Of a stretch of DNA of 64,000 bases, positions 7,352 to 16,652 are shown piece by piece. Source of the DNA: Nevskia sp. (GTDB taxonomy: Bacteria; Pseudomonadota; Gammaproteobacteria; Nevskiales; Nevskiaceae); assembly GCA_021732745.1 (NCBI GenBank), contig JAKFUK010000001.1, forward strand, positions 1,314,931 to 1,378,930. The letters run 5' to 3'. The notes below the pieces were generated by a model, which had not been told where the DNA came from, did not search any database, and saw nothing but the letters and a program-made list of their open reading frames with translations. The position numbers and the translations under genes are program-made. Each line of letters starts with the position of its first letter. Position 1 is the first letter of the stretch.

Positions 7352-7435
7352 CATGGCAAACATCCTTGTGTCGATGAATCTTGATACTGCTGCTTCGCTA
7401 GGAATTGGGGAATGGGTAGGGTGTCACCGTAATTC
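7352..7435 (-). pseudogene. 5' leader and start-codon remnant of a second RAYT copy
   Basis: These 84 bases repeat the segment 7254-7337 of the intact transposase: a CCATGGCA start region, then TTGTGTCGATGAATCTTGAT, then the 34-base repeat (7402-7435). Only the first one or two codons of the second copy remain. Together with the C-terminal remnant at 5878-6069 this indicates an eroded or rearranged duplicate of the RAYT unit. Confidence 0.65.
7402..7435. repeat. 34-base RAYT-bracketing repeat, left copy
   Basis: Begins GAATTGGGGAATGGGTAGGG and ends GTGTCACCGTAATTC; reverse complement of 6545-6578 except for one base. A further fragment, CGTAATTCCCAT, lies at about 7451. Confidence 0.85.
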
Positions 7436-7471
7436 ATAGTAGAGTGCAATCGTAATTCCCATTCTCAATAA

Positions 7472-8047
7472 TTAATTTGGTGCGAATTTATCTAGAATAA
7501 TTTTTCTAGGAATGTCGAAATCGCTTATCTCGCACTCAATTCTTTTTGCGCCATAACACGATAGCGGTAAAAGGCTTGGAGAAAAATCAAAAATTAACCT
7601 TGTACCAGTAACATATCTTAGGTAACGCCCCTCCTCTGTCCCATAAATTAAACGTCCGTTCGGGTAAGCAGCACGAATAGAACGAAATATCGATCCTACT
7701 CCCACATTTTTTGCAGACAAGAAATTCGGAGACAAAGTCTCAATTCTTACAATCGTTCCTTCCGCATCGAAAATTCCAGTCGCGGTACCGTTAGTACATT
7801 GGAATACATCTACAGCCGCGTATGAATCTCCTTCAAGTTCGAGTGTTTTAAATTTTTTTGGCAGATCTAATGTTTTCACGTCAAAAATCGTCATACCGAC
7901 TTTCATGCGACCGAAAAAACCTGATTCTTCGTGGATGCCGCATTGATCAAGATTCTTTGATGATATTGACCAAACGGAAACCGGAAAGAATAGCAATAAC
8001 CATAAACACGGCAACAACTTCAATCTATCCGCATCAGAGTTTTGCAT
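7472..8047 (-). CDS. Secreted protein directly downstream of RHS; candidate immunity protein
   Basis: 191 residues with an N-terminal hydrophobic segment (LLPCLWLLLFFPVSVWS, about residues 11-27) that reads as a Sec signal peptide, then a soluble domain with four Cys (QCG, QCTN, SCYG, ECEI) suited to periplasmic disulfides. The ATG is separated from the RHS TAA stop by one base, so it is translated with the toxin. It is as AT-rich as the RHS tip. I recognise no family. Polymorphic toxins usually carry their immunity gene at exactly this position, and a periplasmic location fits a toxin tip resembling peptidoglycan peptidases. The immunity role is inference. Confidence 0.7.
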   Translation of the reverse strand: MQNSDADRLKLLPCLWLLLFFPVSVWSISSKNLDQCGIHEESGFFGRMKVGMTIFDVKTLDLPKKFKTLELEGDSYAAVDVFQCTNGTATGIFDAEGTIVRIETLSPNFLSAKNVGVGSIFRSIRAAYPNGRLIYGTEEGRYLRYVTGTRLIFDFSPSLLPLSCYGAKRIECEISDFDIPRKIILDKFAPN

Positions 8048-8048
8048 A

Positions 8049-11000
8049 TTATTGTCGTTTCCAATCTATAAAACGTTCTTGACGACCTGTTTCTTTCATG
8101 TCCACATGAACTCCACGACCATCTGTATACTCATTTACGCGGTTAAATTCTCCAGACTGGAATGCTGCTTCCGCTGTTTGAGCTGGGCTCATATTTTCGA
8201 TGGCTATATCAGCGGCTTGATTGGCGAGATGCGCGCTGTTTGGAGATCCACCCACTGCCGAATTTTGCTCAGGAGTTCTCGTTCCACTCGTAACACTCAC
8301 ACTTTTCCCCTCTTTTTCACTAAAATTTAGAAGACTTTTTTGCATATCCTGCGTAACTACAGCTGGCGCACCATTGTTTGAGTCTTGCGGTAGTAATTTT
8401 ATTTTTCCGGCGTCACTCACAGAACCATCCACTGCGACTCCGTTGTTCGCGGCTGCACTGCGGCTCACAGATTGCGACCCATCTGCATTTGCGCTTGTGG
8501 TTGTTACCATATGCTCGCGAACCGGAACATCTATCTTAATGCCGGCCATTCCTGTGGGATCTGTATATCTGTATGGATTACCATTTCCATACCCATACCG
8601 ACCGAACGTAAACGGATCATCCGTAAACCCAATCGGATCAATGCTCAAAAACCGCCCAATAACCGGATCATAAAACCGCGCTTGAGCATAAGTCAGCCCT
8701 GACTCGCTGTCATGCGCGTGTCCGGTGTAGCCGATCTTGCCGGCAGCGCCATTGAGCTTTTCGCCGTACGGCGCGAAATGTTCTGACCACATTGTGTGGC
8801 GGTTCCCGTCCGTGGCCAGCCGTGGCGAGCCCAGCAGATCCGGATGGAGGTAGGTCAGCTGGCCGTTCTTGACTTCAGCGATGGTCTTGCCGTCGAGCTG
8901 CACGTAGTTGGTATTGCTTCCAGCAGCTTCAGTGACGACGTAAAACAGCGTTCCCGACAGGCTGTACAGCGTGTACTCGATCGTGCTGTTGGTCTTGACC
9001 GTCCGAATGCGCTTGCCATTGCCGTCATAGGCGTAATGCGCGATGCCGGGCATGGTGACGATCTGGTCGGCGTCGTTCCAGGTGTAGGTCCGGTTGCCGT
9101 CCACATGGATGCGGCCGCGGGCGTCGTAGCCGAAGTTGCGAGTCGTGCCTGCGGCTTGCGTTTGCGCGGTGCCGCGCGTGGTCGTCCCGGTTCCGCGCTG
9201 AACCCCGAAAGTTTCCGGCGGCGGGGTGCATTGCACGCCATTGCAGGGGTCATAAGGCTCCGGTGGCCGGGTCGGTGGCGGGGGAGGTGGCGGCGGCGGC
9301 TCTTCCGGGGGTGAGTTCGGCGCGGTATTGGGCGGAGGCGGCGTACCGGGATTGGGAGCTGACGGCGCAACCGGTGCCGATCCACCGGAAGGCGGTGCTG
9401 GCAGCGTGGCGGTAGGCGTCGGCGCTACGGTCGTGCCGGTAACCGTAGCCAGGCGATTGCTGGCCGGCTCGTAGGCATAGCTCAGAGGCGCGCTGCCAGC
9501 ACGGCTCCTGAGATTGTTGATCGGGTCGTAGCCGTAGCTGTAACTGCCCCAGAGGCCGCTGGCAGTGGTCAGACGGTTCAGGTTGTCGTAGCCGAGGGTG
9601 GCATTGTTGGTGCCGTCGACTTCGTCGGTGATCTGATTGAGGTTGCCACCATGGCTGTAAGCGTAGCGCAGCCGCTGGAATACCGTGCCGCCGTAGCGGG
9701 TGTCCTGAAGGTTCGGGCGCTGACGGTTGTCCAGCCCCTGCTGGTAGCTCAGGCCGTTGCCCAGTGTGTAGCTCGCCACCCGGCCATTGGGGTGGTACTG
9801 GATGCTGCCGGCCAGCAAGCCGATCGGCGTGCCGTTGCCGCAGCAGGTTCCGTTGAGCTGTGTCGGTTCGCCGAAAGCGTTCGGCGCGAACGCCAGGCTG
9901 TATGAATCCGGATAGGTCAGCGCGGCGGTCTGGGCCAATGCGTTGTAGCTCGGATCGAAGCCGTACCAGCGGCCGTCGACATTGACGACTTCGCTTTCGA
10001 GCATGCCGCGCTTGTTGTAGGTGTAAGTCCACGCCGCCACGGCATTGACGCTGCTGATCATGTTGCCGGCAGCGTCGAAGCCGAAAGCGGTATCGCTGGC
10101 GGTGCCCGGGTAGTCGTCGAAGACCTTGCGGCCACGCACGTCGTAGTGGAACTGGGTAGCGCTGGCAGTGGGTGTCAGCGTGCAGCCGGCGTCCGGCTGG
10201 CCCTTGGCTTCCCAACGCAACTGGCTGGCGTCGTCATAGCCGAACAGCGTGGCACCGCTTTCCGGATCGTGGCGCCGGCACAGGCGTTTGTAGCTGTCGT
10301 ACTGGTAGCTGCGCGTGTAGCTCAGATTGCTGCCCCGATAGAGCCCAGCTTGGGTGACGCTCTGGAGCATGCCGAAGACATCGCGCGCCATGGTGGTGGT
10401 CTGGCCTTCGGCGGCGGCAATCTCGGTGGCCACGTCGTAAGACGGTGAATCCCAGGCCTGGTAGCGGACGGTCATGGACTTGCCGTCGGCATCGGTCATC
10501 TGGCGGCGGTTGCCGGACAGGTGACTGATGGTGCCTAGCGTGATGCCGTCCGTGGTCTGCTGGGTGGTCATGCGGCCCAAGAAGTCGTACTGGGTTTGCA
10601 CGCCGGCCGTCGGGTACGAGCTGGTGGACGGATAGGACTCGAAGCTGGCGCGGCCCATCCAGTCGAAGCTGCGCCGCACGTAGCGGGCGGCACCGGTGGT
10701 CTGGTCGCGATCCTCCTCGAGCACCGGGTTGTAGCGGCTGTCCAGATAGACGCTGCGCTGGTGGTTGGCTTCGTTCAGCCGCATCCGCCAGTTGCCGGCA
10801 GGCTGGCCGAGTTCCGACGCCGTCAAACGCACCAGGCTCAGTGTTTTCGGCGCCCAGTTGACGGTATCGCCAGCGGGATAGGTGACGGTGCTGAGCCGGC
10901 CGATCGCGTCATAGGTGTAATGCGTGGTGCTGCCGCGTTCGTCGGTGACATTGGAGACGAGGCCGTAATAGTCGATCACGCCCGACCTCGACACGCCGTC

Positions 11001-13040
11001 GGGAAACTGGATCAGCTGTGGGGCACCGCGCTTCCAGTTGTTGAACGAAACCCAGCTGCCAACGCCGTTGGTCATCGACGCCAGCGTACCGTCAGCGTGG
11101 TAGGCGTAAGTCTGCTGAAGCAGGCCAAAGCTGTAGCTGCGGATCGGCAATGCAGTGGATGAACTGAACTGCTTCGACATCATCACCTGACCGGTTTCGG
11201 TGTTGGTGACCGACGCCATCTGGCCCAGCACCCACTTCGACAAATTGTCGTGGTAGGCCATGGTGTCGTTGCGGGCGTAGCCGATGCTGTTGGACCGATG
11301 CACCCTGGTTTCGCGGGCAAATACATCAAAGGCATCGACGCGATTGGTGAAGGTATCGCCGTTGACCGTGGTGATGGTCTGGGTGCGCGGGACGACGTGG
11401 GTCTGCTGGAAACTGTCCGGTAGGAACAGGCCGGTTGATCCAACGGTAGAGGCGTACGGCGGGTTGGACGGGTGGGTCGCGTAGGTACTGACTGCGCTCA
11501 TCAGCACCGTGCCGTTCGGCGCGAGCAGGTCCATCCGCAGCATCTTGCCGTCATCTACATAATGCGTCTGGCCGAAGCTGTAACGCGTGGACGAGCCGTC
11601 GGGCTGCGTTTTTGTGATCACTCGCGGTGGCCCGATGTAGTTCGAGCCATCGTTGAAGCTGCTGTAAGGATTGCTGTAGGACAGCGTCCACTCGGCGGGG
11701 GCAAGGCCTGGCCCGGTGATGCGCTTGCGCGTCACGGCCAAGTTGTCGGTTTCAAGGGGCGTGAACATTAAGTTCGGGACAACACTCCCAGCCGATTGAT
11801 CTTGACAGTCGTTGAGTACGAGGTATCGCCCGTGACGTTTCGGCTCGAGCGTGAATGTGCCTACTGCTCCGCTAGGATGCGTGACCGCCATTGTTCGCGG
11901 AGCGGCCGTCGACGCCAGCCAAGTGCCGGGTACGTAGCACGGGCCGCCGGAATAAGCAGGGAGCGTGTTGTACTGAAGACGGAATCCGACGGACGTCGGG
12001 TAGGCATACTCCCAGTACGTGTTGTCCGGCAGCGTTACGCGCGAACCCGCGTAGCGCCAGACGCGGCCCGTGCTGGGGTCTGCTGCGCTGTCGTGCGCCG
12101 TCGCAGATATGATTTGCCCTGCTGCATCGTGGCCGAACGTGATCTGGCGACCGTCGTTGGCCACGATCCTTTTGATCGTTGATCCTTCGTAGTCATAGCG
12201 CACCCAATTCCCGAAACGGTCTTCGACACGGGTGGCATAGAGGCGAACTTCGACTCGCTGCAAGGACTCGGTATAGTTCGCGGTGCCGGTAGACCCTGGT
12301 GGTGGTGGTGCCGGACGTTGAAGGGAACTGATCTGACGGCTGGCCATCCAGTTGAAGGTGTAGCGCGTGCCATCGGGCGCTATCGCGAGAAAGCCCTCAC
12401 CGGCGTATGTGAAGCCATTGGCAACGACGCCCGCGTTTGCCAGTGATGGCAGGCAGCGCAGCTGAACGTGGTCCACGGTCACGAAACGCCGGCCGCCACC
12501 ATCCGTCGGAGCCGGTACCGACGATGGCGACAACACCAATTTCGACCCGTATCCGGGGATGTTGATCGAGTTGCCGCGCCAGAAAGTTCCGTTCGAGAAG
12601 AACCTCGATCCGGCAGTGTTGCGCGCGGAAGGCGGCTGCTGCGTGCTTGAGCTGCAACGGTTGGTCGTGCCGGTACCGACCTGCCAACCATAGTTGTAGG
12701 CAAAAATGCCACTCATGTAGGGGATGTTGATATCCCAGCCAAGGATCTGTATCGGCGGGACGATGCCGTCCGTATCCGTGGCAGTCTGCGTTCGTGTGAG
12801 CTGAACCGGCAGCGCGCTATTGCCCTTCAAATCAATATCAGTGACCGAAAAGCTGAGCTGGCCGTTGTAGTAGTTGATCGAATCGCCAAACAGGTCATTG
12901 CCCAGCGGCCCGATCATCTCGGCCTGCTTGATTCGGTTGCCCCATTCTTCCTGGTACTGGACCGGGTCTCCCGAGTCTTGCGCTTGCGCGATGCCGGCAG
13001 TGAAGAGGGCTGCCGCAGTCAAGAACAGTGCTTTGTACAT
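8049..13040 (-). CDS. Secreted RHS/YD-repeat protein with C-terminal M15-peptidase-like toxin tip
   Basis: 1663 residues. Residues 1-20 form a Sec signal peptide (MYKALFLTAAALFTAGIAQA). A long RHS/YD-repeat shell follows, with many YDxxGR/L repeats (for example HYTYDAIGRLSTVTYPAG, FGYDARGRIHVDG). A Pro-rich linker lies at about 1200-1285. The conserved RHS core end is at about 1395-1470 (YLHPDLLGSPRLATDG, YAQARFYDPVIGRFLSIDP). The tip (about 1480-1663) is AT-richer than the core. It holds SGTRTPEQNSAVGG, NSAHLANQAADIAI and GVHVDM, the layout of M15-type zinc peptidases, with predicted ligands H1604, D1611 and H1645. AGGGAGC precedes the ATG. No VgrG, PAAR or type VI genes are near, and the signal peptide suggests Sec export. 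The product is probably a contact or released antibacterial toxin; activity is inferred. Confidence 0.85.
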   Translation of the reverse strand: MYKALFLTAAALFTAGIAQAQDSGDPVQYQEEWGNRIKQAEMIGPLGNDLFGDSINYYNGQLSFSVTDIDLKGNSALPVQLTRTQTATDTDGIVPPIQILGWDINIPYMSGIFAYNYGWQVGTGTTNRCSSSTQQPPSARNTAGSRFFSNGTFWRGNSINIPGYGSKLVLSPSSVPAPTDGGGRRFVTVDHVQLRCLPSLANAGVVANGFTYAGEGFLAIAPDGTRYTFNWMASRQISSLQRPAPPPPGSTGTANYTESLQRVEVRLYATRVEDRFGNWVRYDYEGSTIKRIVANDGRQITFGHDAAGQIISATAHDSAADPSTGRVWRYAGSRVTLPDNTYWEYAYPTSVGFRLQYNTLPAYSGGPCYVPGTWLASTAAPRTMAVTHPSGAVGTFTLEPKRHGRYLVLNDCQDQSAGSVVPNLMFTPLETDNLAVTRKRITGPGLAPAEWTLSYSNPYSSFNDGSNYIGPPRVITKTQPDGSSTRYSFGQTHYVDDGKMLRMDLLAPNGTVLMSAVSTYATHPSNPPYASTVGSTGLFLPDSFQQTHVVPRTQTITTVNGDTFTNRVDAFDVFARETRVHRSNSIGYARNDTMAYHDNLSKWVLGQMASVTNTETGQVMMSKQFSSSTALPIRSYSFGLLQQTYAYHADGTLASMTNGVGSWVSFNNWKRGAPQLIQFPDGVSRSGVIDYYGLVSNVTDERGSTTHYTYDAIGRLSTVTYPAGDTVNWAPKTLSLVRLTASELGQPAGNWRMRLNEANHQRSVYLDSRYNPVLEEDRDQTTGAARYVRRSFDWMGRASFESYPSTSSYPTAGVQTQYDFLGRMTTQQTTDGITLGTISHLSGNRRQMTDADGKSMTVRYQAWDSPSYDVATEIAAAEGQTTTMARDVFGMLQSVTQAGLYRGSNLSYTRSYQYDSYKRLCRRHDPESGATLFGYDDASQLRWEAKGQPDAGCTLTPTASATQFHYDVRGRKVFDDYPGTASDTAFGFDAAGNMISSVNAVAAWTYTYNKRGMLESEVVNVDGRWYGFDPSYNALAQTAALTYPDSYSLAFAPNAFGEPTQLNGTCCGNGTPIGLLAGSIQYHPNGRVASYTLGNGLSYQQGLDNRQRPNLQDTRYGGTVFQRLRYAYSHGGNLNQITDEVDGTNNATLGYDNLNRLTTASGLWGSYSYGYDPINNLRSRAGSAPLSYAYEPASNRLATVTGTTVAPTPTATLPAPPSGGSAPVAPSAPNPGTPPPPNTAPNSPPEEPPPPPPPPPTRPPEPYDPCNGVQCTPPPETFGVQRGTGTTTRGTAQTQAAGTTRNFGYDARGRIHVDGNRTYTWNDADQIVTMPGIAHYAYDGNGKRIRTVKTNSTIEYTLYSLSGTLFYVVTEAAGSNTNYVQLDGKTIAEVKNGQLTYLHPDLLGSPRLATDGNRHTMWSEHFAPYGEKLNGAAGKIGYTGHAHDSESGLTYAQARFYDPVIGRFLSIDPIGFTDDPFTFGRYGYGNGNPYRYTDPTGMAGIKIDVPVREHMVTTTSANADGSQSVSRSAAANNGVAVDGSVSDAGKIKLLPQDSNNGAPAVVTQDMQKSLLNFSEKEGKSVSVTSGTRTPEQNSAVGGSPNSAHLANQAADIAIENMSPAQTAEAAFQSGEFNRVNEYTDGRGVHVDMKETGRQERFIDWKRQ

Positions 13041-13340
13041 GTGACGCTCCCTGTCGGTTCTGGTGCCGGTTCCGGGCCATTGCGGTCGCCGGAACGGGCA
13101 GAACAGAGAGAATCAGGTTTTCAAGCGCGGCTCAAACGGCGTTGGTTTTTGCTGAAAGGGTATTTTCAAGCCGTCCGGTCCGTATGACGTTGTGCGGCTT
13201 TTGGCGATGAAATCGAGCCGCTGTGGTGGGGAATCCGGACGCTTCGGCTCGCGCGGGAATTTCGCGCCGCGCAGCTCGGGCCGCCCCGAATCAGCCGCCG
13301 CAACGCAGCCTGCAATGTCCGGCTTGTTAAACTGTTGCCC
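13041..13340. other. Divergent intergenic region between RHS and djlA
   Basis: About 300 bases holding the promoters of the divergent RHS and djlA genes. Short T-rich patches (GGTTTTTGCTG) occur, but I see no convincing -35/-10 pair, repeat element or RNA gene. Several overlapping short reading frames here have no recognisable product. Confidence 0.5.
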
Positions 13341-14165
13341 ATGCAATTCTTCATCGTTGTCGGCGGCCTCATTGGCCTGGCCGTGAATGGCTGGCGTGGC
13401 GCGCTGATCGGCGGGCTGCTGGTGTGGGCGCTGCTGCCGCTGCTGGGCAAGCTGCTGCTGCGCACGGCAGTCAAGAAGATCGCGGCGGTGCAGACCCAGT
13501 TCCTTGATTCGACCTTCGCGGTCATGGGCGCGGTCTGCAAGGCCGATGGTCATGTCAGCGAAACCGAAATCCGGGTGGCGGAGGCGCTGTTCGACCAGCT
13601 ACGCCTGACTGGCGAAGCCCGCGAATCGGCCAAGCGCGCTTTCAACCGCGGCAAGAGCGCGGATTTCGATCTGGACGCCGAACTGGCCCGCTTCGCGCAG
13701 GCCAGCCGCACCCAGCCGATGTTCCGGCAGATGTTCCTGCAGGTGCAGGTGTCGGCGATCATCGCCGACGGCCAGATGCACGCCGCCGAGCACGCGATGC
13801 TGACCCGCATCGCCCGCGCGCTGGGTTTGTCCGAGCGCGATCTGGCAATGCTGGAAGCGATGATGCGCAGCGGCGCCGGCGGTTTCAGCGGCGGCGGTGC
13901 CGGAGGTGGTGGTGGTGGTGCATCGGCCGGCCGCGATGCACCGGGTTCGCTCGACGACGCCTATCAGGTGATCGGCGTAGCGGCGAGCGCCAGCGATGCC
14001 GAGCTGAAACGCGCCTATCGCAAGCTGATGAGCGAAAACCATCCCGACAAGCTGGCCGCCAAGGGCCTGCCGGAGTCGATGCGCGCACTCGCCGAAGAAA
14101 AGACCCGGCGCATCACCGCCGCCTACCAGCGCATCGAGCGGGCGCGCGGCGGAGTCAAGAGTTGA
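13341..14165 (+). CDS. djlA: DjlA-type co-chaperone (TerB-like domain plus C-terminal J domain)
   Basis: 274 residues. Residues 1-30 are a membrane anchor (FFIVVGGLIGLAVNGWRGALIG, with a GxxxG-like face), residues about 55-180 a TerB-like acidic helical domain with paired DGHVSETE and DGQMHAAEH motifs, then a Gly-rich linker (GGGAGGGGGG), then a C-terminal J domain with the DnaK-stimulating HPD motif in SENHPDKLAAKG. This order is diagnostic of DjlA, an inner-membrane DnaK co-chaperone. A TTG at 13335 is an alternative start. It heads a same-strand run of six genes. Confidence 0.93.
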   Translation: MQFFIVVGGLIGLAVNGWRGALIGGLLVWALLPLLGKLLLRTAVKKIAAVQTQFLDSTFAVMGAVCKADGHVSETEIRVAEALFDQLRLTGEARESAKRAFNRGKSADFDLDAELARFAQASRTQPMFRQMFLQVQVSAIIADGQMHAAEHAMLTRIARALGLSERDLAMLEAMMRSGAGGFSGGGAGGGGGGASAGRDAPGSLDDAYQVIGVAASASDAELKRAYRKLMSENHPDKLAAKGLPESMRALAEEKTRRITAAYQRIERARGGVKS

Positions 14166-14190
14166 GCCGCAGCCTCACCGAGCCCCTGCA

Positions 14191-15156
14191 ATGCGCATCC
14201 TGTCGATCGTGGTGCTGTTCTGTGTCGGCTGTGCCGGAGCGCCGCAAGTGAAACCGGTGCTGCCGCAGCCGGTCGACGGCACGGCGATCACGCTCGACAC
14301 GGGGTCAGCCGGCCGCGTGGCGATGTTCGCGTCCGGCCCCGAATCGCCCACCGACGCCCGCCCGCTGCTGCTGATCCACAGCGTCAACGCCGCCGGCAGT
14401 GCCTATGAAGTAAAGCCGTTGTACGAGCATGCGAAGGCGACGCGGCCGGTCTACGCCATCGACCTGCCCGGCTTCGGCCTGTCCGAACGCAGCGACCGGG
14501 TCTACACGCCGCGCCTGATGACCGACGCCGTGCTGGCCGCCGTCGCCGAAATTCGCAAGCGTCATCAAGGGCTTAGCGTCAACGCACTAGCCCTGAGCCT
14601 GTCCTCCGAGTTCCTTGCCCGCGCCGCCTTCGAGCAGCCGGACGCCTTCGCCCGCCTGGCCTTGGTCAGCCCGACCGGCTTCAGCGGCAGGAAGCAGCGC
14701 CACGGCGCGCCCGGTTCCACGCGCGGTCAGGCCTGGCTGTACAGCACGCTGAGCTGGTCGGTCTGGGATGACGGCATCTACGGCCTGCTGACCCGGCCCG
14801 GCACCATCCGCTACTTCCTCGAACGCACCTGGGGCAGCAAAAGCATCGACGAAGGCCTGTGGGCCTACGACGTGATCACCACACAGCAGGACGGGGCCAA
14901 ATTCGCGCCGCTGCATTTCGTGTCCGCCAACCTGTTCGCCGCCGACATCAACACGCTGTACGACGGCCTGAAGATGCCGGTCTGGATGTCGCACGGCGTG
15001 CGCGGCGATTTCGTCGATTACCGCGGCAAGGCCTGGTACGCGGACCGTCCGAACTGGGCATTCAGCCAGTTTCCGACCGGCGCGCTGCCGCATTTCGAAG
15101 TGCCGCGCGAATTTTTCGCTGCCTTCGACCGCTTTCTGGCTGGTGAACAACCGTAA
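14191..15156 (+). CDS. Alpha/beta hydrolase lipoprotein
   Basis: 321 residues. The N-terminus MRILSIVVLFCVGCAG is a lipoprotein signal with lipobox VGC, so the product is probably membrane-anchored in the periplasm or outer membrane. The hydrolase fold shows LLLIHSVNAAGS (oxyanion strand), DLPGFGLSERS, a nucleophile elbow ALSLSSEF in place of the standard GxSxG, and a C-terminal His in LPHFEVPREF. It lies 25 bases after djlA and 40 bases before a wax ester synthase gene, which suggests a role in acyl ester turnover; substrate unknown. Confidence 0.82.
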   Translation: MRILSIVVLFCVGCAGAPQVKPVLPQPVDGTAITLDTGSAGRVAMFASGPESPTDARPLLLIHSVNAAGSAYEVKPLYEHAKATRPVYAIDLPGFGLSERSDRVYTPRLMTDAVLAAVAEIRKRHQGLSVNALALSLSSEFLARAAFEQPDAFARLALVSPTGFSGRKQRHGAPGSTRGQAWLYSTLSWSVWDDGIYGLLTRPGTIRYFLERTWGSKSIDEGLWAYDVITTQQDGAKFAPLHFVSANLFAADINTLYDGLKMPVWMSHGVRGDFVDYRGKAWYADRPNWAFSQFPTGALPHFEVPREFFAAFDRFLAGEQP

Positions 15157-15196
15157 GCCGTAGCATCCTCCTCGGACACAAGGGGAGATCAATGAC

Positions 15197-16603
15197 ATGA
15201 GCGCAACCAAGCGCCTGAATCCGCTGGACTGGACGTTCCTGGCTGGCGAATCCGGCGAAACCATGATGATGGTCGGCGCGCTGATGCCGTTCTCGCCGCC
15301 GCCGGATGCCGATGACGCGCTGCTGCGCCGCCTGATGGACGAAGTACGCGCCGAAGCCCGCGCCTGCCCGCCGTGGAACTTCAAGCTGCGCTATCCGAAT
15401 CGCCTCGCCAATCCCTTGCAGCGCTGGGTCGAGGACGATCACTTCGACGTCGAGTACCACATCCGCCGCTCGGCCCTGCCCTCGCCCGGCGACGAGCGCG
15501 AACTCGGCATCCTGGTGTCGCGCCTGCACTCGAACCGCCTCGATTTCCAGCGTCCGCCTTGGGAAGTGCATTTCATCGAAGGCCTGGAAGGCGGGCGTTT
15601 CGCGATCTATTTCAAGGTGCATCACGCGCTGGTCGACGGCTATACCGGCATCAAGCTGCTGTCGAACAGCCTGTCGTCGAGTGCCGATGACCGCGACACG
15701 CCGATGTTCTTCTCGATTCCGCCCAAGGCCCGCGCCGCCAAGGCCGAGAAGGCCGCGAAGGAGCCGACGCTGGAACTGTTGATGCGCCTGGCCCGCGAAC
15801 AGCTCGACACTTCGCAGACCATCACCCGCGCCTTGAAGGACACGGTGATGGGCGCGCTCAAGCCCGAAAAGGCCCGCGATCCGGCGCTGATGGCGCCGAT
15901 GCAGGCCCCGAAGTCGATCCTGAACCAGAAGATCAGCCGCAATCGCCGCTTCGCGACCCAGCAGTTCTCGCTCGAACGGCTGAAGCGGGTCGCGAAATCG
16001 CACGGCGGCACGCTCAACGATCTGGTGCTGGCCCTGTGCGCCACCGCGCTGCGGCGGCTGCTGTTCGAGCTGGAAGCGCTGCCGGCCGCGCCACTCACGG
16101 CAATGCTGCCGGTGAACGTGCGGCCCAAGGACGATCCCGGCGGCGGCAATGCAGTGGGCGCGATCATCGCGTCGTTGGCCACCGACATCGCTGATCCGAA
16201 GGCGCGTTTCAAGCAGATCATCGCCTCGACGGCCGCCGCCAAGGCCCAGCTGCAAGGCATGACCCGCAACGGCATCCTTCAGTACGGCGCGCTGTTGATG
16301 GCACCGCTGCTGCTGGCTCGGGTGCCGGGCACGGTCGGGCGCATCCGGCCGGCGTTCAACCTCGTAATCTCGAACGTCCCAGGGCCCACCAAGGCCCTGT
16401 ATTTCCGGGGTTTCAAGCTCGATGCCTACTACCCGCTGTCGATTCCGATGCACGGCTACGGCCTGAACATCACCGTGGTCAGCTATGGCGACCAGCTAAA
16501 CTTCGGCTTCATCGGCTGTCGCGATGGCCTGCCGCATTTGCAGCGTCTGGCCGTCTACAGCCGGGCGGCGCTCGACGAGCTGGACGAGGACGCCGCCGCC
16601 TGA
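15197..16603 (+). CDS. Wax ester synthase/diacylglycerol acyltransferase (WS/DGAT)
   Basis: 468 residues, normal for the bifunctional WS/DGAT family. The catalytic HHxxxDG motif is visible as VHHALVDGYTG at about residues 138-148. Other family blocks are PLDWTFL-like LNPLDWTFLAGE at the start, NVRPKDDPGGGNAVGAI in the second half, and NLVISNVPGP near the C-terminus. It transfers acyl-CoA to long-chain alcohols or diacylglycerol for neutral-lipid storage, at the inner membrane. It is followed by MAPEG and DUF4169 genes in the same direction. Confidence 0.93.
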   Translation: MSATKRLNPLDWTFLAGESGETMMMVGALMPFSPPPDADDALLRRLMDEVRAEARACPPWNFKLRYPNRLANPLQRWVEDDHFDVEYHIRRSALPSPGDERELGILVSRLHSNRLDFQRPPWEVHFIEGLEGGRFAIYFKVHHALVDGYTGIKLLSNSLSSSADDRDTPMFFSIPPKARAAKAEKAAKEPTLELLMRLAREQLDTSQTITRALKDTVMGALKPEKARDPALMAPMQAPKSILNQKISRNRRFATQQFSLERLKRVAKSHGGTLNDLVLALCATALRRLLFELEALPAAPLTAMLPVNVRPKDDPGGGNAVGAIIASLATDIADPKARFKQIIASTAAAKAQLQGMTRNGILQYGALLMAPLLLARVPGTVGRIRPAFNLVISNVPGPTKALYFRGFKLDAYYPLSIPMHGYGLNITVVSYGDQLNFGFIGCRDGLPHLQRLAVYSRAALDELDEDAAA

Positions 16604-16652
16604 GCCGGCATCTGCCGGACCCACCACCACATGCATTGAGCGGGGAGTTGCG

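Noticed and set aside
8049-13040. Type VI secretion delivery of the RHS protein
   Set aside because: It has its own Sec signal peptide and no PAAR domain at the N-terminus, and no VgrG, Hcp or chaperone gene is nearby.
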